DNA of 64,000 nucleotides from an uncultured Ilumatobacter sp. (GTDB lineage Bacteria > Actinomycetota > Acidimicrobiia > Acidimicrobiales > Ilumatobacteraceae), in NCBI GenBank assembly GCA_905480335.1, contig CAJQPY010000005.1, forward strand, positions 1-64,000. Direction: 5' to 3'. The notes under the pieces were generated by a model. The model had not been told where the DNA came from. It saw only the letters and a program-made list of their open reading frames with translations, and did no database searches. Positions 26,801 to 35,548 of this stretch are shown in pieces; position 1 is the stretch's first letter; each line of letters begins with the position of its first letter. The translations under genes were made by a program, and so were the position numbers.

Positions 26801-28521
26801 GCGCCGAGGACGAACGTTTCGCCTGGGCGCGATTCGTAGACCATCTCCTCATCAAGCTCACCGACACGGGTTCCGTCGGGCAGGAACACACCGAACAGTC
26901 CACGGTCGGGAATCGTTCCGCCGGAGGTGACTGCGAGGCGTTTGGATCCGTCGCGGGCGCGGATCGTGTTGTTGACCCGATCCCAGACGATCCGCGGGCG
27001 CAGCTCGGAGAACTCCTCGCTCGGGTACCGACCCGACAGCAGGTCAAAAACGTTGTTAAGCAAATCATCAGAGATTTCGGCGAAGTTGGCGCAGCGACGC
27101 ACGATCGTCTTCACCTCATCGACCGAGCACTCGTCGACCGCTGCCACATGAGCCACGACCTGCTGCGCAAGCACGTCAAGCGGGTTGCGGAGAAACCGAC
27201 TCGACTCGATCTCGCCGTCGAGCATCCGCCGGGCAACGACAGCGGTCTCGAGAAGGTCGCCACGATGCTTCGGGAAGATCGATCCTCTCGACGGCTCGCC
27301 GACCTGATGCCCGGCACGACCGATCCGCTGCATGCCTCGGCTCACTGCGCCGGGCGACTCGACCTGGATCACCAGATCTACCGCTCCCATGTCGATGCCC
27401 AGCTCCAACGACGAGGTGGCAACGATGGCACGAAGCTCTCCACGTTTGAGTTGGTCCTCGATGACGACGCGTTGCTCCCGGGCCAGCGAGCCGTGGTGGG
27501 CCCTGACGAGTTCCTCGACCATGACGCCGGTTTCCGGGTCAACAATGCCGGGAACTCCCTCACCGACTGCGAGCTCGTTCAGCTTCGCAGCAAGGCGTTC
27601 CGCAGCGCGACGGGCGTTGCAGAAGATGATCGTCGTGCGGTTGGCGAGGATGCGCGTCAGAATCTCGGGATAGATGCTCGGCCAGATCGACGTACGCGAA
27701 TCTCCCAATCCCGAGCCGGCGACCCATGTCGACGGATCGTGCGCCGGACGACCGAGCGTCGACAGGTCCTCGATCGGAATGACGACTTCGATCTCCATCT
27801 CCTTGCGGATTCCGGCATCGATGATCTGTACCGGTCGCTTCGCACCAGCGCGACCGTCGGAGCCGGGCGTGGCATACCCGCCAAGGAACTCGGCGATCTC
27901 CTCGAGTGGCCGCTGGGTCGCCGACAGGCCGATCCGCTGCGGCGGTCGTGCAGTCACCTCCTCCAAGCGTTCGAGGGTGAGCGCGAGGTGAGCACCACGC
28001 TTAGTTGTCGCCATCGCGTGGATCTCATCAATGATCACGGTTTCCACGCCGAAGAGCGTTTCGGCAGCCTTTGAGGTGAGCATCAGGTACAGCGACTCGG
28101 GTGTCGTGATCAACAGATCGGGAGGACGGCGGATCAATCTCTGGCGATCGTTCGACGACGTGTCGCCGGTGCGCATGCCGACCTCGGGGGTGACGAACGT
28201 GGTGCCCAGTCGCTCGGCCGCTAATTCGATGCCCTTCAACGGCGCGCGCAAATTCTTCTCGATGTCGAACGCCAACGCTCGGAGCGGAGAGATGTAAAGC
28301 ACGCGCGTTCGGTGCGACCGTTCCTCAGGACATGGCGTAGTGGTCAGTCGATCGATCGATGCGAGGAAGGACGTGAGGGTCTTGCCCGATCCGGTCGGAG
28401 CGCAGATGAGCGTGTGCTCGCCGCCGGCAATGTGTGGCCAACCCTTAATCTGCGGCGGCGTCGGAGTCGGAAATGACGACGCGAACCACTCCCGCACGGC
28501 CGGCGAGAAGGCGTCGAGCAC
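23842..28521 (-). CDS. lhr: Large Lhr-type superfamily 2 helicase
   Basis: Full-length Lhr (1559 aa), an ATP-dependent 3'-5' DNA/RNA-DNA helicase implicated in DNA repair in mycobacteria. Two RecA domains form the core: Walker A LICAPTGSGKT at 39-48, Walker B VIIDEIHAM, motif III GLSATQRPLEEIAEFLGG, and motif VI GRGMQRIGRAGH-type residues in MQRIGRAGHQVGEPSRG. Winged-helix and beta-barrel domains follow, then a long C-terminal region (about 870-1559), as in Lhr of Mycobacterium (about 1500 aa). GTG 28521 is the start. The large stretch of antisense open frame is a GC-rich shadow. Confidence 0.93.
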   Translation of the reverse strand: MLDAFSPAVREWFASSFPTPTPPQIKGWPHIAGGEHTLICAPTGSGKTLTSFLASIDRLTTTPCPEERSHRTRVLYISPLRALAFDIEKNLRAPLKGIELAAERLGTTFVTPEVGMRTGDTSSNDRQRLIRRPPDLLITTPESLYLMLTSKAAETLFGVETVIIDEIHAMATTKRGAHLALTLERLEEVTARPPQRIGLSATQRPLEEIAEFLGGYATPGSDGRAGAKRPVQIIDAGIRKEMEIEVVIPIEDLSTLGRPAHDPSTWVAGSGLGDSRTSIWPSIYPEILTRILANRTTIIFCNARRAAERLAAKLNELAVGEGVPGIVDPETGVMVEELVRAHHGSLAREQRVVIEDQLKRGELRAIVATSSLELGIDMGAVDLVIQVESPGAVSRGMQRIGRAGHQVGEPSRGSIFPKHRGDLLETAVVARRMLDGEIESSRFLRNPLDVLAQQVVAHVAAVDECSVDEVKTIVRRCANFAEISDDLLNNVFDLLSGRYPSEEFSELRPRIVWDRVNNTIRARDGSKRLAVTSGGTIPDRGLFGVFLPDGTRVGELDEEMVYESRPGETFVLGASTWRIEDITFERVTVSPAPGQPGKMPFWHGDRPGRPLELGRALGAFVREIRDLSATDTPELAEPALRSADDDPGALIEAVQRPVSKVATERLMEHYSLDAFAATNLVQYLDEQAASTGAVPDDRTIVVERFRDEIGDWRVCILTPFGTPVHAPWAMAIERQLMDRYDIPVEMMWGDDGIVIRLPESAEELPIDALLIDPEDVDELVVSTLPQTALFSARFRECAGRALLLPRRRPDRRTPLWQQRQRAADLLSVASKFPTFPILLEASRECLQDVFDVPALREVLGLLRSRAIRVVTVDTGKASPMASSLLFNWIAAYMYEGDAPLAERRAAALALDRDLLRDLLGAEELRDLLDPDVLADVELELQCVAEHRHARSADELHDVLRKVGELTAAEIDLRCTDNPEQLRNLALRSVADMPRHGYGREWVQRLVEEKRAIEIGVGGEVRFAAAEDAARYRDAFGCALPMGLPMAFTDPVARPLEELVGRYARTHGPFVTADVAARFGAPPERIAGVLAALEHEERVVLGEFRPDGVSREFVDVDVLRQLRRRSLASLRREVEPVEQEALARFLPSWHEIPAQRRGAEALVESLTVLSGAALVASTIEADILPTRVAGYRPVMLDELCTAGEVIWIGAGAVGARDGRVRLSFADQLPLLAPGWEQRDRPDGAIHDSIRLLLAERGASFWNQMRSAAPGSNDDEILAALWDLVWAGEVTNDSLAPLRAVVAGAKVKSTKTTARSSRVGGRPRPGRLNRIGPPAGQGRWSLVAPLLEPVPHPTEASHAQALQMVERYGVVTREAVLAEGIAGGFTSVYGVLKVLEERGQVRRGYFVDGLGAAQFAVPGAVDRLRSARETPDPLLHPEDMPDPIVLASTDPANPYGGTLPWPVTAGRPARNVSSLVVLRAGKLLAWFDRRGHHLVTFPDTLVDTSWAAALMSLVPQGRAKAIEVRKVNGDTVTGPASPEGIVEILRAAGFSDGYRGMTFRG

Positions 28522-28651
28522 GGAGTGGTGGGCGATCTCGCGAGGCTATCTAGCAACCCGCGTCAGGGGAACACCCGTTCTCCCGACCGATAGCGTTCGA
28601 GTTCACGCTGCCCTCAGCGGACGACAAGGACGGAAACCGAGGGGCGACCTG

Positions 28652-28965
28652 TCACGAAATCACTCGTCCGCAGGCAATCCGCCCGGTGACCATACTCAAC
28701 TCGACCCGAAACGCGCGCTCGACCCGCACCGACCGCAACAACGCACGATCGTGGATGACCAGGAGCAGCGTGTCTCCGAACCGGCCGAGTGCGACCTCCA
28801 ACTACTCGATGGCGTCGAGGTCAAGGCGGTTCGTCAGCTCGTCGAAAACGAGGAGGTTGACGCCGTTAGCTATGGACCCAGCAAGCGCCGCACGAGTTCG
28901 TTCTCAAGGCGACACGGTTCCCGCCGGTTCGTTAAAACGGTAGACAGCCTGCCCGAACTAAGCGG
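28652..28965 (-). pseudogene. Decayed ABC-F ATPase fragment
   Basis: One minus-strand frame encodes the C-terminal part of an ABC-F protein with three in-frame stops. In order: stop at 28960-28958 before FGQAVYRFNEPAGTVSP; stop at 28906-28904 exactly where the signature glycine should be (SP-stop-ERTRAALAG); Walker B region NGVNLLVFDELTNRLDLDAIE; stop at 28804-28802; then LEVALGRFGDTLLLVIHDRA and LLRSVRVERAFRVE. Intact ABC-F proteins read SPGERTRA and DEPTNHLDL, so G to stop, P to L and H to R changes are visible. No intact N-terminal half was found upstream. The remnant ends at a TGA at 28654-28652. Confidence 0.82.
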
Positions 28966-29254
28966 GCAACGTGCAAGCCTCCGCCCCGCTCGACATCTCA
29001 GGGTGAGGTCGAGATCAACGTCGTAAAAAAAGATCTACGGACTACAGATAAGGCAAGATGACGAGCGATGGGGACGGCGGCATCGGAACCTCTGGTCAGA
29101 TAGGAACGGGTTCACAAGCGGACGTTGAGCGTCACTGCTGCGTTACCGTCCGCGACAGTAGTCTCACCAGTCCCTTGTTCGCCCCAGCGTTTCGGGAACG
29201 CCCGCCTCCACTTGCCTTCGCCTCATTCGAAACCGCCCGCCCGTCTTCCCCACC
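28966..29254. other. Non-coding tract upstream of the SF2 helicase
   Basis: No supported gene on either strand. With the pseudogene it fills the 730-base gap between lhr and the helicase. It may contain more of the decayed ABC-F gene, but nothing recognisable was seen, and no clear TAnnnT element precedes the helicase GTG. Confidence 0.5.
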
Positions 29255-31033
29255 GTGTCAGCGATCACCCTCCGCCCGTGGCAACGCGCTGCGTTCGACC
29301 TATTCAACGCACGTGGAACCCCCGACCCGACCGACGGCTCTGTCCACCGTGACTTCCTCGCCGTGGCAACTCCGGGCGCTGGCAAGACGACGTTCGCGCT
29401 CACCTGCGCTCGAGCCACGCTCGCAGCGGAGGCACGGCCGTTGATCGTTGTCGCACCGACAAGCCACCTCAAAACCCAATGGTCGCTGGCCGCCCATCGA
29501 CTGGGACTCGAGCTCGATCCAAGCTGGGCGCCCGGAGATGGACTGGCCCGCGACGTCCACGGGCTCGTCACGACCTATCAGCAAGTCGCAACCGGAGGCA
29601 CTGCGGCCAAACTTGCTGGGCTCTCAGCAGGTGGATTCGTGATCCTCGACGAAGTCCACCACGCCGGGCACGAGAGGGCCTGGGGGAACGGCATTCACAA
29701 AGCCTTCGTTCACGCCCATCGGCGACTCTCGCTCTCGGGAACACCCTTTCGCAGCGATGCCGCTCCGATCCCATTCGTCCGCTACGACGCGACCGGCGAA
29801 GGTGACCTGGCGCACGCCGACTACACCTACGGATATGCCGACGCCCTACGCGACGGCGGTGTCGTCCGACCGGTGTACTTCCCACGCGTCGACGGTGAGA
29901 TGGAATGGACCACCGCAGCGGGAGACGTGCTGTCGGCTTCTTTCCAGGACGAACTGGCGCACGATCAGAACTCAATGCGGCTCCGAACCGCACTCAGCCT
30001 CGAAGGCGAGTGGATGCCATCGGTACTCGCCAGGGCGGTCAATCAGCTACGAACGATCCGATCCGCGTCAAGGGAGGACGGTGGCCAACCGGACGCTGGC
30101 GGGCTCGTGATCGCGATGAATCAGGAGCACGCACACGGGATCGCACGCCTACTCCAGGACCGCTTCGGGGTCCCAGCCGACGTAGTCGTGAGTGACAATC
30201 CCGAAGCATCGAAGATAATCGAGACATTCTCTCAGAACGACCGTCCATGGATGGTCGCCGTGCGGATGGTGTCGGAGGGCGTCGACATCCCGCGACTGCG
30301 AGTCGGGGTCTTCGCCACCACCACATCGACCGAACTGTTCTTCCGTCAAGCAATCGGACGATTCGTCCGCTGGCAAGCCGACTACGCACGCCAGAAGGCC
30401 TACGTCTACATTCCCGACGACCCTCAGCTCCGGGGGCACGCATTCGCAATCGCCGAGGCCCGCCGCCACGTTCTGCAGCCTCCCAACGCACGCGACGGCG
30501 ACGAGTTCCAGCCAGATAACGAACTCGACGACCAGCGCATTGCCGAAGAGGCCGAACAGCTCGCCCTGTTCTCAGAGTTCTCCGTCGTTCGGGCACACGC
30601 CACCGAAATCTCGATCCACACTGTCGGGGCCGATGGCGATGTAATCGCCGGCGGACAAGAGTCGATGACCGAGGTCCGATTCGAACCGACATACGACGTC
30701 GGCCGGGTTGCCGCATTCGACGACGAGCCCGACCCGCCGGCCCCATTTTTCGCATCCGATCCGACGCTCACCATTGAGCTCCCAGACATCCCGACCGTCG
30801 CCGGGCTCATGGCGCCGGGTGCCCTCAGCGTGGCCGAGATGAAAGAGGATCTGCGCACACGCAATGCCCACGTGGCCAAGCGCCTGGTCGACGTCACGGG
30901 CTGGAACCATCCGAAGGTACAGGCCGAGATGAATCGGCTTGCCGGTGTCTCGCGCGTCGCAACTGCCACGAGCGAGCAACTTTCTCGCCGCCTGCGATAC
31001 AGCGAATCCTGGCTTCGCAAGCTGCTTCGCTGA
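29255..31033 (+). CDS. DEAD/DEAH-box superfamily 2 helicase
   Basis: A 592-aa SF2 helicase. Domain 1 has the Q-like ITLRPWQRAAFD, Walker A VATPGAGKTTFAL (39-46 core), TYQQVA, Walker B FVILDEVHHAG and motif III SLSGTPFRSD. Domain 2 has VRMVSEGVDIPRLRVG and FRQAIGRFVR with the arginine finger. The last 120 residues look like an accessory tail. The set resembles RAD25/UvsW-like or restriction-type helicase cores; there is no nuclease or methylase neighbour, so restriction or phage defence is not supported by context. GTG 29255 is used and could be revised. Confidence 0.85.
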   Translation: MSAITLRPWQRAAFDLFNARGTPDPTDGSVHRDFLAVATPGAGKTTFALTCARATLAAEARPLIVVAPTSHLKTQWSLAAHRLGLELDPSWAPGDGLARDVHGLVTTYQQVATGGTAAKLAGLSAGGFVILDEVHHAGHERAWGNGIHKAFVHAHRRLSLSGTPFRSDAAPIPFVRYDATGEGDLAHADYTYGYADALRDGGVVRPVYFPRVDGEMEWTTAAGDVLSASFQDELAHDQNSMRLRTALSLEGEWMPSVLARAVNQLRTIRSASREDGGQPDAGGLVIAMNQEHAHGIARLLQDRFGVPADVVVSDNPEASKIIETFSQNDRPWMVAVRMVSEGVDIPRLRVGVFATTTSTELFFRQAIGRFVRWQADYARQKAYVYIPDDPQLRGHAFAIAEARRHVLQPPNARDGDEFQPDNELDDQRIAEEAEQLALFSEFSVVRAHATEISIHTVGADGDVIAGGQESMTEVRFEPTYDVGRVAAFDDEPDPPAPFFASDPTLTIELPDIPTVAGLMAPGALSVAEMKEDLRTRNAHVAKRLVDVTGWNHPKVQAEMNRLAGVSRVATATSEQLSRRLRYSESWLRKLLR

Positions 31034-31104
31034 AACCGACTGCCCCCGCAGAGAAAGCGCCGCCGATTCCGAGCACACCAGGAACGTCGAAATCTCAACT
31101 GGGT

Positions 31105-31110
31105 AGGGTG
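31105..31110 (+). promoter_or_regulatory. -10 element TAGGGT for the dtxR-type gene
   Basis: TAnnnT hexamer ending 5 bases before ATG 31116, slightly closer than at the other leaderless-type starts. Confidence 0.35.
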
Positions 31111-31115
31111 GGGTG

Positions 31116-31775
31116 ATGCCGATCGTAGGAGAGCACCATCCCGCATTCGAGGAGTACTGCGAGTGCATCTTCGAACTGCGTGAGGACGACCTTGAGGTAA
31201 TTCAGGCTCGGATTGCTGAGCGCCTGCACGTGAGCCGTCCCGCAGTGAGCGAGATGATGAAGCGGCTCGAGGCCGAGGGCCTCATCACGTCCGACGGGGG
31301 TATCAAGCTCACCGACGCTGGCCGCACCCTCGGGGAATCAGTCGTGCGCAAGCACCGACTGGCCGAAGTCTTCCTCACCGATGTTCTGAAACTCTCGTGG
31401 GCCGAGGCCCACCACGAGGCCGGCAAGTGGGAACACGTCATCAGCGAATCGGTCGAAACCGCAATGATGGATTTACTCGGCGACCCGACGACCTGCCCGC
31501 ACGGCAACCCGATCCCTGGCTCCGCCTACGTCGCTCCAGCCTCCGAGCCGTTGTCCACCGTTCTAGTCGGTGATGGCTTCACCGTTCGCCGGATCACCGA
31601 AGAACTCGAGTTTGAACCCGGCCTGCTGGAATTCCTCGAAGCATCAGCAATCCAGCCGGGCAATGCCGGCACGGTGACCGCTTTGTCGCCCGATGGCACC
31701 CTCACCGTCCAGATCGAGGGGCGTCACATCGGCATCGGATCGTTCGCAAGTGACCGTATTCTCGTCTCGCCGTGA
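31116..31775 (+). CDS. DtxR/MntR-family metal-dependent regulator
   Basis: Metal-sensing transcriptional repressor (219 aa). The N-terminal winged helix reads FEEYCECIFELRE then RIAERLHVSRPAVSEMMKRL and LTDAGRTLGES. The dimerisation/metal domain has RKHRLAEVFLTDVLKLSW and HHEAGKWEHVIS with metal-binding Glu and His residues, then PTTCPHGNPIPG. A C-terminal SH3-like/FeoA-type domain follows (about 145-219). The domain set fits an iron-dependent IdeR/DtxR regulator more than the shorter MntR. ATG 31116 or the adjoining GTG 31113 may be the start. Targets are not visible here. Confidence 0.9.
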   Translation: MPIVGEHHPAFEEYCECIFELREDDLEVIQARIAERLHVSRPAVSEMMKRLEAEGLITSDGGIKLTDAGRTLGESVVRKHRLAEVFLTDVLKLSWAEAHHEAGKWEHVISESVETAMMDLLGDPTTCPHGNPIPGSAYVAPASEPLSTVLVGDGFTVRRITEELEFEPGLLEFLEASAIQPGNAGTVTALSPDGTLTVQIEGRHIGIGSFASDRILVSP

Positions 31776-31811
31776 CCATCGCAGCCGTGCGCCACACGGC
31801 AAGATGGCATA

Positions 31812-32330
31812 ATGGGTATAAAGATGTGCGTCAGCACCGCTGCCCTTGCGGCGGTAGCGGTACTCGCCGGATGCGGCACGACCGTCGTTGACAATTCCGA
31901 CAGCGATGATCCCACTGCTCAGCTGAGCGAAGCCGAGTTAACCGGGGGCGAAGGTCGCGAGCTCGCCGAGAGCGATACATCACCGCTCACCACCGGCGTC
32001 ATCGGCGACCCTGGCGCACCGACCACCACGATTCCCCTTGAGGGTTCGGCGGCCGAGGTGTTGCTTGAAATCGGGATCGACATGAGCCGACTCAGCGCCG
32101 AAGTCGCAGGCGACGGCGACGGCGACGAGGACGCCACGATCGCGCGAATCGAGACCAGCTGGGCGGCGATCACGGACGAGATCAAAGCCAGCCACCCGGA
32201 ACTTGTCAACAGCATCCAAGCAACCATCGACATGGCACGAACAGCCGTCGACAAGAATCGTCCCGCCGACGCAGACAAGGCATTCAGCCTGCTGAACGAC
32301 CTCATTGACAAGTTCACCGGCGATTCCTGA
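31812..32330 (+). CDS. Putative lipoprotein
   Basis: A 172-aa exported protein with a short signal peptide and lipobox (AALAAVAVLAGC, Cys 21), so it would be lipid-modified and membrane-anchored. After the cysteine comes an acidic low-complexity linker, then a helical C-terminal domain (about 85-170) ending SLLNDLIDKFTGDS. No known domain is recognised. ATG 31812 gives a lysine in the n-region (MGIKM). ATG 31824 is an alternative, because a CATAAT hexamer ends 10 bases before it. It is downstream of the DtxR-type regulator but probably has its own promoter. Confidence 0.7.
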   Translation: MGIKMCVSTAALAAVAVLAGCGTTVVDNSDSDDPTAQLSEAELTGGEGRELAESDTSPLTTGVIGDPGAPTTTIPLEGSAAEVLLEIGIDMSRLSAEVAGDGDGDEDATIARIETSWAAITDEIKASHPELVNSIQATIDMARTAVDKNRPADADKAFSLLNDLIDKFTGDS

Positions 32331-32334
32331 CCCC

Positions 32335-32359
32335 GCCGAACCGAAACAACAACTTCGGC
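32335..32359 (+). terminator. Weak stem-loop after the lipoprotein gene
   Basis: GCCGAA (32335-32340) and TTCGGC (32354-32359) can pair around a 13-base loop immediately after the stop. There is no T-run, so intrinsic termination is uncertain. Confidence 0.25.
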
Positions 32360-32508
32360 GACGGTGCGCCTCAAGAACGGTTGAGACGACGGTTCGGCTC
32401 GCGCCAGCGATGTCGGATCACAAAGAGGCCGCCCTTATCAGCATCACTGTTGGCGAGTGGCAATACTTAGATCCGTGATGGTCGGACTCAAGCAGGCCCG
32501 CCAGCAGC

Positions 32509-32994
32509 ATGCGCCTCTACCGACGACATCTTGCTGGTATCCAGCATCGCAATCTCCGGCTAGACGTTTCAGCTACCGACAACGCGCTCACCGTCCGTCC
32601 AGAACCGCGCACCAAGGCAACGGAGATGGATGTCGCCAACCACCGCTGTATGACCGACCTCGCCGTGCACTCGCTCGGCACGATCTTTGACCGAGAGCCG
32701 GGCGGAATTAACGGGACCAATTACCCCCGGACACTGCAGCTCGCTGACGGGAAAGTGTTGTTGATTTTCCAACTCCCGCTCCCTGGTCGCCGTCGGCCCG
32801 ACGGCAGGCCTCGTCAATGTATGCGGCCTGAACTTCTGGGGAACTGGATGCTGCTGGCACACGCGGCCATGAAGGCGCACGTAACACCGGTTCACATCAC
32901 GACCTGGCTGGGATCACCATCGATATCAGACGACATCAGCCGGATCGCTGCGAAGAAGGGCAGAGCGTTCATAATCAGTGCGGGGCAGTTTTGA
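32509..32994 (+). CDS. Orphan hypothetical reading frame A
   Basis: A 161-codon frame in a 960-base region between the lipoprotein gene and helD. The protein is basic at the start (MRLYRRHLAGIQHRN) with a more globular end (GNWMLLAHAAMKAHVTPVHI, then ISRIAAKKGRAFIISAGQF). No domain is recognised. Third positions are moderately GC-rich but less than in neighbouring genes, and no ribosome site or TAnnnT element is evident. It may be a poorly conserved gene, a recent arrival or a decaying one. Confidence 0.35.
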   Translation: MRLYRRHLAGIQHRNLRLDVSATDNALTVRPEPRTKATEMDVANHRCMTDLAVHSLGTIFDREPGGINGTNYPRTLQLADGKVLLIFQLPLPGRRRPDGRPRQCMRPELLGNWMLLAHAAMKAHVTPVHITTWLGSPSISDDISRIAAKKGRAFIISAGQF

Positions 32995-32997
32995 CCC

Positions 32998-33264
32998 TTG
33001 ATCATGCCCCCACGACTTCCCCGTACTCAGTCAGATACGCAGGGACAGCGACTGCTTGGCGAGTGGCGGGCCAACGATCGTCGTTCCCGACGCCACGTAG
33101 TCATCGCTACCGAGCCGCAGCACAGAGAGATCTTCTACGCAAACCCAAACCTCACAATCGTCTGCGGCGAACGGCAACAGTTCGACCCATCCCGCCTCCA
33201 CAGCCAATCTAACGTTTACCAGTCGACCGTGGACCCGTCGCGCCGTGGTCCGGCTGATTTCTAG
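32998..33264 (+). CDS. Orphan hypothetical reading frame B
   Basis: An 88-codon frame 3 bases after frame A, starting at TTG 32998 or ATG 33004. It contains RRHVVIATEPQHREIFYANP and LTIVCGERQQFDPSRLHS, which look protein-like, but no family is recognised. Frames A and B share the same phase order and near-abutment of a short operon or of one gene broken by a stop. Evidence that it is translated is weak. Confidence 0.3.
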   Translation: MIMPPRLPRTQSDTQGQRLLGEWRANDRRSRRHVVIATEPQHREIFYANPNLTIVCGERQQFDPSRLHSQSNVYQSTVDPSRRGPADF

Positions 33265-33294
33265 ACGATTGACCGAACGCCCGGCTGATCGGAG

Positions 33295-35445
33295 TCAGCG
33301 CATCGATGCAGGCAGCTGATCAGCGTGCACCACGGTGAGTCGCTGGGTCGAGCGCGTCAGGGCAACATAAAGCGCACGCATACCATGCTCAATGTCGCTG
33401 ACAATCCGACTCGGCTCAACCACGATCACTCCATCGAGTTCGAGACCCTTCACTACGCTCACAGCGACGAGCGTCACGCCCGCATCAAGGCCAGTTCGAG
33501 TTGCCGTGCCGTGATTGATCCCGGCAGCGGACAACGCCTCCGACAAATCGGGGAGCAGCGAATCAGGCGCCACCACGCCAAGGGACGCACCCGGGATTGC
33601 GGTCTGCATGGTCACCACCTCTGCAGAGACAGTCCGACCAAGATCGGCACCTGCCGCAGCCCGCACGACCGTCGGTCCGGCCTCACCCACCCTCACCGAC
33701 ACCGGAGCGCGTAACCCCGGGGTGGCAGCCTCGGCAACTCGATTGGCGAGGTCCATGATCTGACCGGGGATGCGGTACCCAACCGACAGACCAATCACTC
33801 GCGGCTGCTTGCGATCAGGGAGGTGGGCGAGCACATCGTCCCACGAGTCAGGCGCGAGCGGACCCGTTGCCTGAGCAATATCGCCGACGATTGTCATCGA
33901 TCCGTTCAGCGACCTTCGAGTCGCCATCTTGAGCTGCATCGGCGTGAGATCCTGCACCTCGTCGATCACAATGTGGCCGAAGGTTCGAATCTCGTCCGAT
34001 TCCTCGAGCTTTCCACCCCTCCCGGGCTTGGGGCCAAGCACATCAAACGCATCGTCGAGGAGCGCTACATCGGACGTGGTCCATCGCACGTCGTCGACCG
34101 TCTCGGAACGCGAGCGAAGTAGGGCGAGAGCTTCCGACTCGTCCATTACGTCGCGGGCGGCAAGCTTTAACAGCGCCTTCGACCCGAACAGGTCGTGAAG
34201 GAGTTGGGCCGGCGTGAGCACCGGCCACATCCAGTCGAGGATCCGACGGCCCTCATCACTTGAGCGCAACGCATCCTTGACCTGGCGCGGACCGACCTCG
34301 GGATCGCGGACCGTGGCAGCCATAGCGGCCCACACCTCTTTTTCGACGTAGCGTCGACCGGCGTTGTGACGCTTGAAGCGCCGCTTCGCATGCTTCACGA
34401 TTCGGGCGGTCTCTTCTGCCCGGAGCCGCACGTAGCCAGCGCCAAATGGGAGCACCACGTCGTCGCGCAACGCACGCTCGCGGTCAGTAACCGCGTTGTC
34501 GATCAGGTCCGACATCCGATCCTCGCCTTTCAGGCGAGCAGCCGCAGGTGAATCGTCACCGTCGTCGCCAGGACGCAAGAAGGCCACCCCGCGCACGAGG
34601 TCGGCGAGCACCACCTGATCGACTCCGGCCTCACCGAGTGAAGGCAAAACCCGCTCGATGTACCGGAGAAAGACTCGGTTCGGCCCGATAACAAGCACGC
34701 CTTGGTCCTCGAGCGGAAACCGGTGCGTGTACAGCAAATAGGCCGCGCGGTGCAACGCAACGACGGTCTTACCGGTGCCCGGACCACCTTGAACAACGAG
34801 CACACCGTGCTGCGGTGACCGGATTATCTCGTCCTGTTCGCCTTGGATAGTCGCGACAATGTCGCCGAGCGTGCCGGTACGGCCTCGCTCAATTGACGCA
34901 AGCAGAGTCGAATAACCACGCAAGCCGGAATCGTTGGCCACGACCACGCCCGCATCGGCGTCGAGCCCCTCGTCATGGCCGAGCCCGAGGTGCCCATCTC
35001 CGAACAACTCATCTTCAATCCCCAGGAGATTGCCTCCCTCGACTACGAAATGCCGCCGCCGCGCAAGGCCCATTGGTTCGCGCCCTGTTGCTCGGTAGAA
35101 CGGTTCGGCGACGGGAGCCCGCCAGTCGACCACCACTGGCTCGCGATCCTCGTCAGCAACTGCGAGGCGGCCGATGTGAAACGGTTCGGTCTGATCCGGA
35201 GCCTCCGCAAGACGATCGATCCGGCCAAAGACGAGTGATGCATCCCCGAGATCGAGATCTTCGAGTCGCTTGACGACAGCTTCGTCGAACGCATTCCGCT
35301 CGAAACGAGCCTGAAACGTACCCCCGAGGTCAGCTTCATTCATGTCGCGAATGCGCAGCGCAGCCGTGCGGCTGGCAGCCAGGCACTCATAGGCGTGGTC
35401 AATGTAGGCCTGTTCGTCGGCGAGATCGGGATGCTGTTGGCTCAT
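33295..35445 (-). CDS. helD: HelD-like superfamily 1 helicase
   Basis: UvrD/Rep-related SF1 ATPase of the HelD family (716 aa), which in Actinobacteria and Bacilli removes stalled RNA polymerase from DNA. The N-terminal coiled-coil arm (YIDHAYECLAASRTAALRIR) is followed by the family signature VVVDWRAPVAEPFYRAT. Walker A is VVQGGPGTGKTVVALHRAAY and Walker B is HIVIDEVQDLTPMQLKM; the C-terminal RecA domain ends in ALYVALTRSTQRLTVVH. ATG 35445 fits the HelD start better than an ATG 16 codons upstream. It is divergent from hemE. Confidence 0.9.
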   Translation of the reverse strand: MSQQHPDLADEQAYIDHAYECLAASRTAALRIRDMNEADLGGTFQARFERNAFDEAVVKRLEDLDLGDASLVFGRIDRLAEAPDQTEPFHIGRLAVADEDREPVVVDWRAPVAEPFYRATGREPMGLARRRHFVVEGGNLLGIEDELFGDGHLGLGHDEGLDADAGVVVANDSGLRGYSTLLASIERGRTGTLGDIVATIQGEQDEIIRSPQHGVLVVQGGPGTGKTVVALHRAAYLLYTHRFPLEDQGVLVIGPNRVFLRYIERVLPSLGEAGVDQVVLADLVRGVAFLRPGDDGDDSPAAARLKGEDRMSDLIDNAVTDRERALRDDVVLPFGAGYVRLRAEETARIVKHAKRRFKRHNAGRRYVEKEVWAAMAATVRDPEVGPRQVKDALRSSDEGRRILDWMWPVLTPAQLLHDLFGSKALLKLAARDVMDESEALALLRSRSETVDDVRWTTSDVALLDDAFDVLGPKPGRGGKLEESDEIRTFGHIVIDEVQDLTPMQLKMATRRSLNGSMTIVGDIAQATGPLAPDSWDDVLAHLPDRKQPRVIGLSVGYRIPGQIMDLANRVAEAATPGLRAPVSVRVGEAGPTVVRAAAGADLGRTVSAEVVTMQTAIPGASLGVVAPDSLLPDLSEALSAAGINHGTATRTGLDAGVTLVAVSVVKGLELDGVIVVEPSRIVSDIEHGMRALYVALTRSTQRLTVVHADQLPASMR

Positions 35446-35533
35446 AACGGGGCGCGTAAATGCTATCGGCGCACGGCCTCCGACCCCCTGCACGTTGCGA
35501 TCGTCGCCACGGCACCTGCTCCGCAGTCACCGA

Positions 35534-35539
35534 TAGCGT
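35534..35539 (+). promoter_or_regulatory. -10 element TAGCGT for the heme genes
   Basis: TAnnnT hexamer ending 9 bases before the hemE ATG. Confidence 0.5.
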
Positions 35540-35548
35540 CGACTTTCG

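Noticed and set aside
29255-31033. Possible phage-defence or restriction system around the SF2 helicase
   Set aside because: No nuclease, methylase or other defence partner nearby; neighbours are lhr, a pseudogene and a DtxR-type regulator.
32107-32130. GGCGAC tandem repeat in the lipoprotein gene
   Set aside because: Only three to four units encoding Gly-Asp in a linker; ordinary low-complexity coding sequence.
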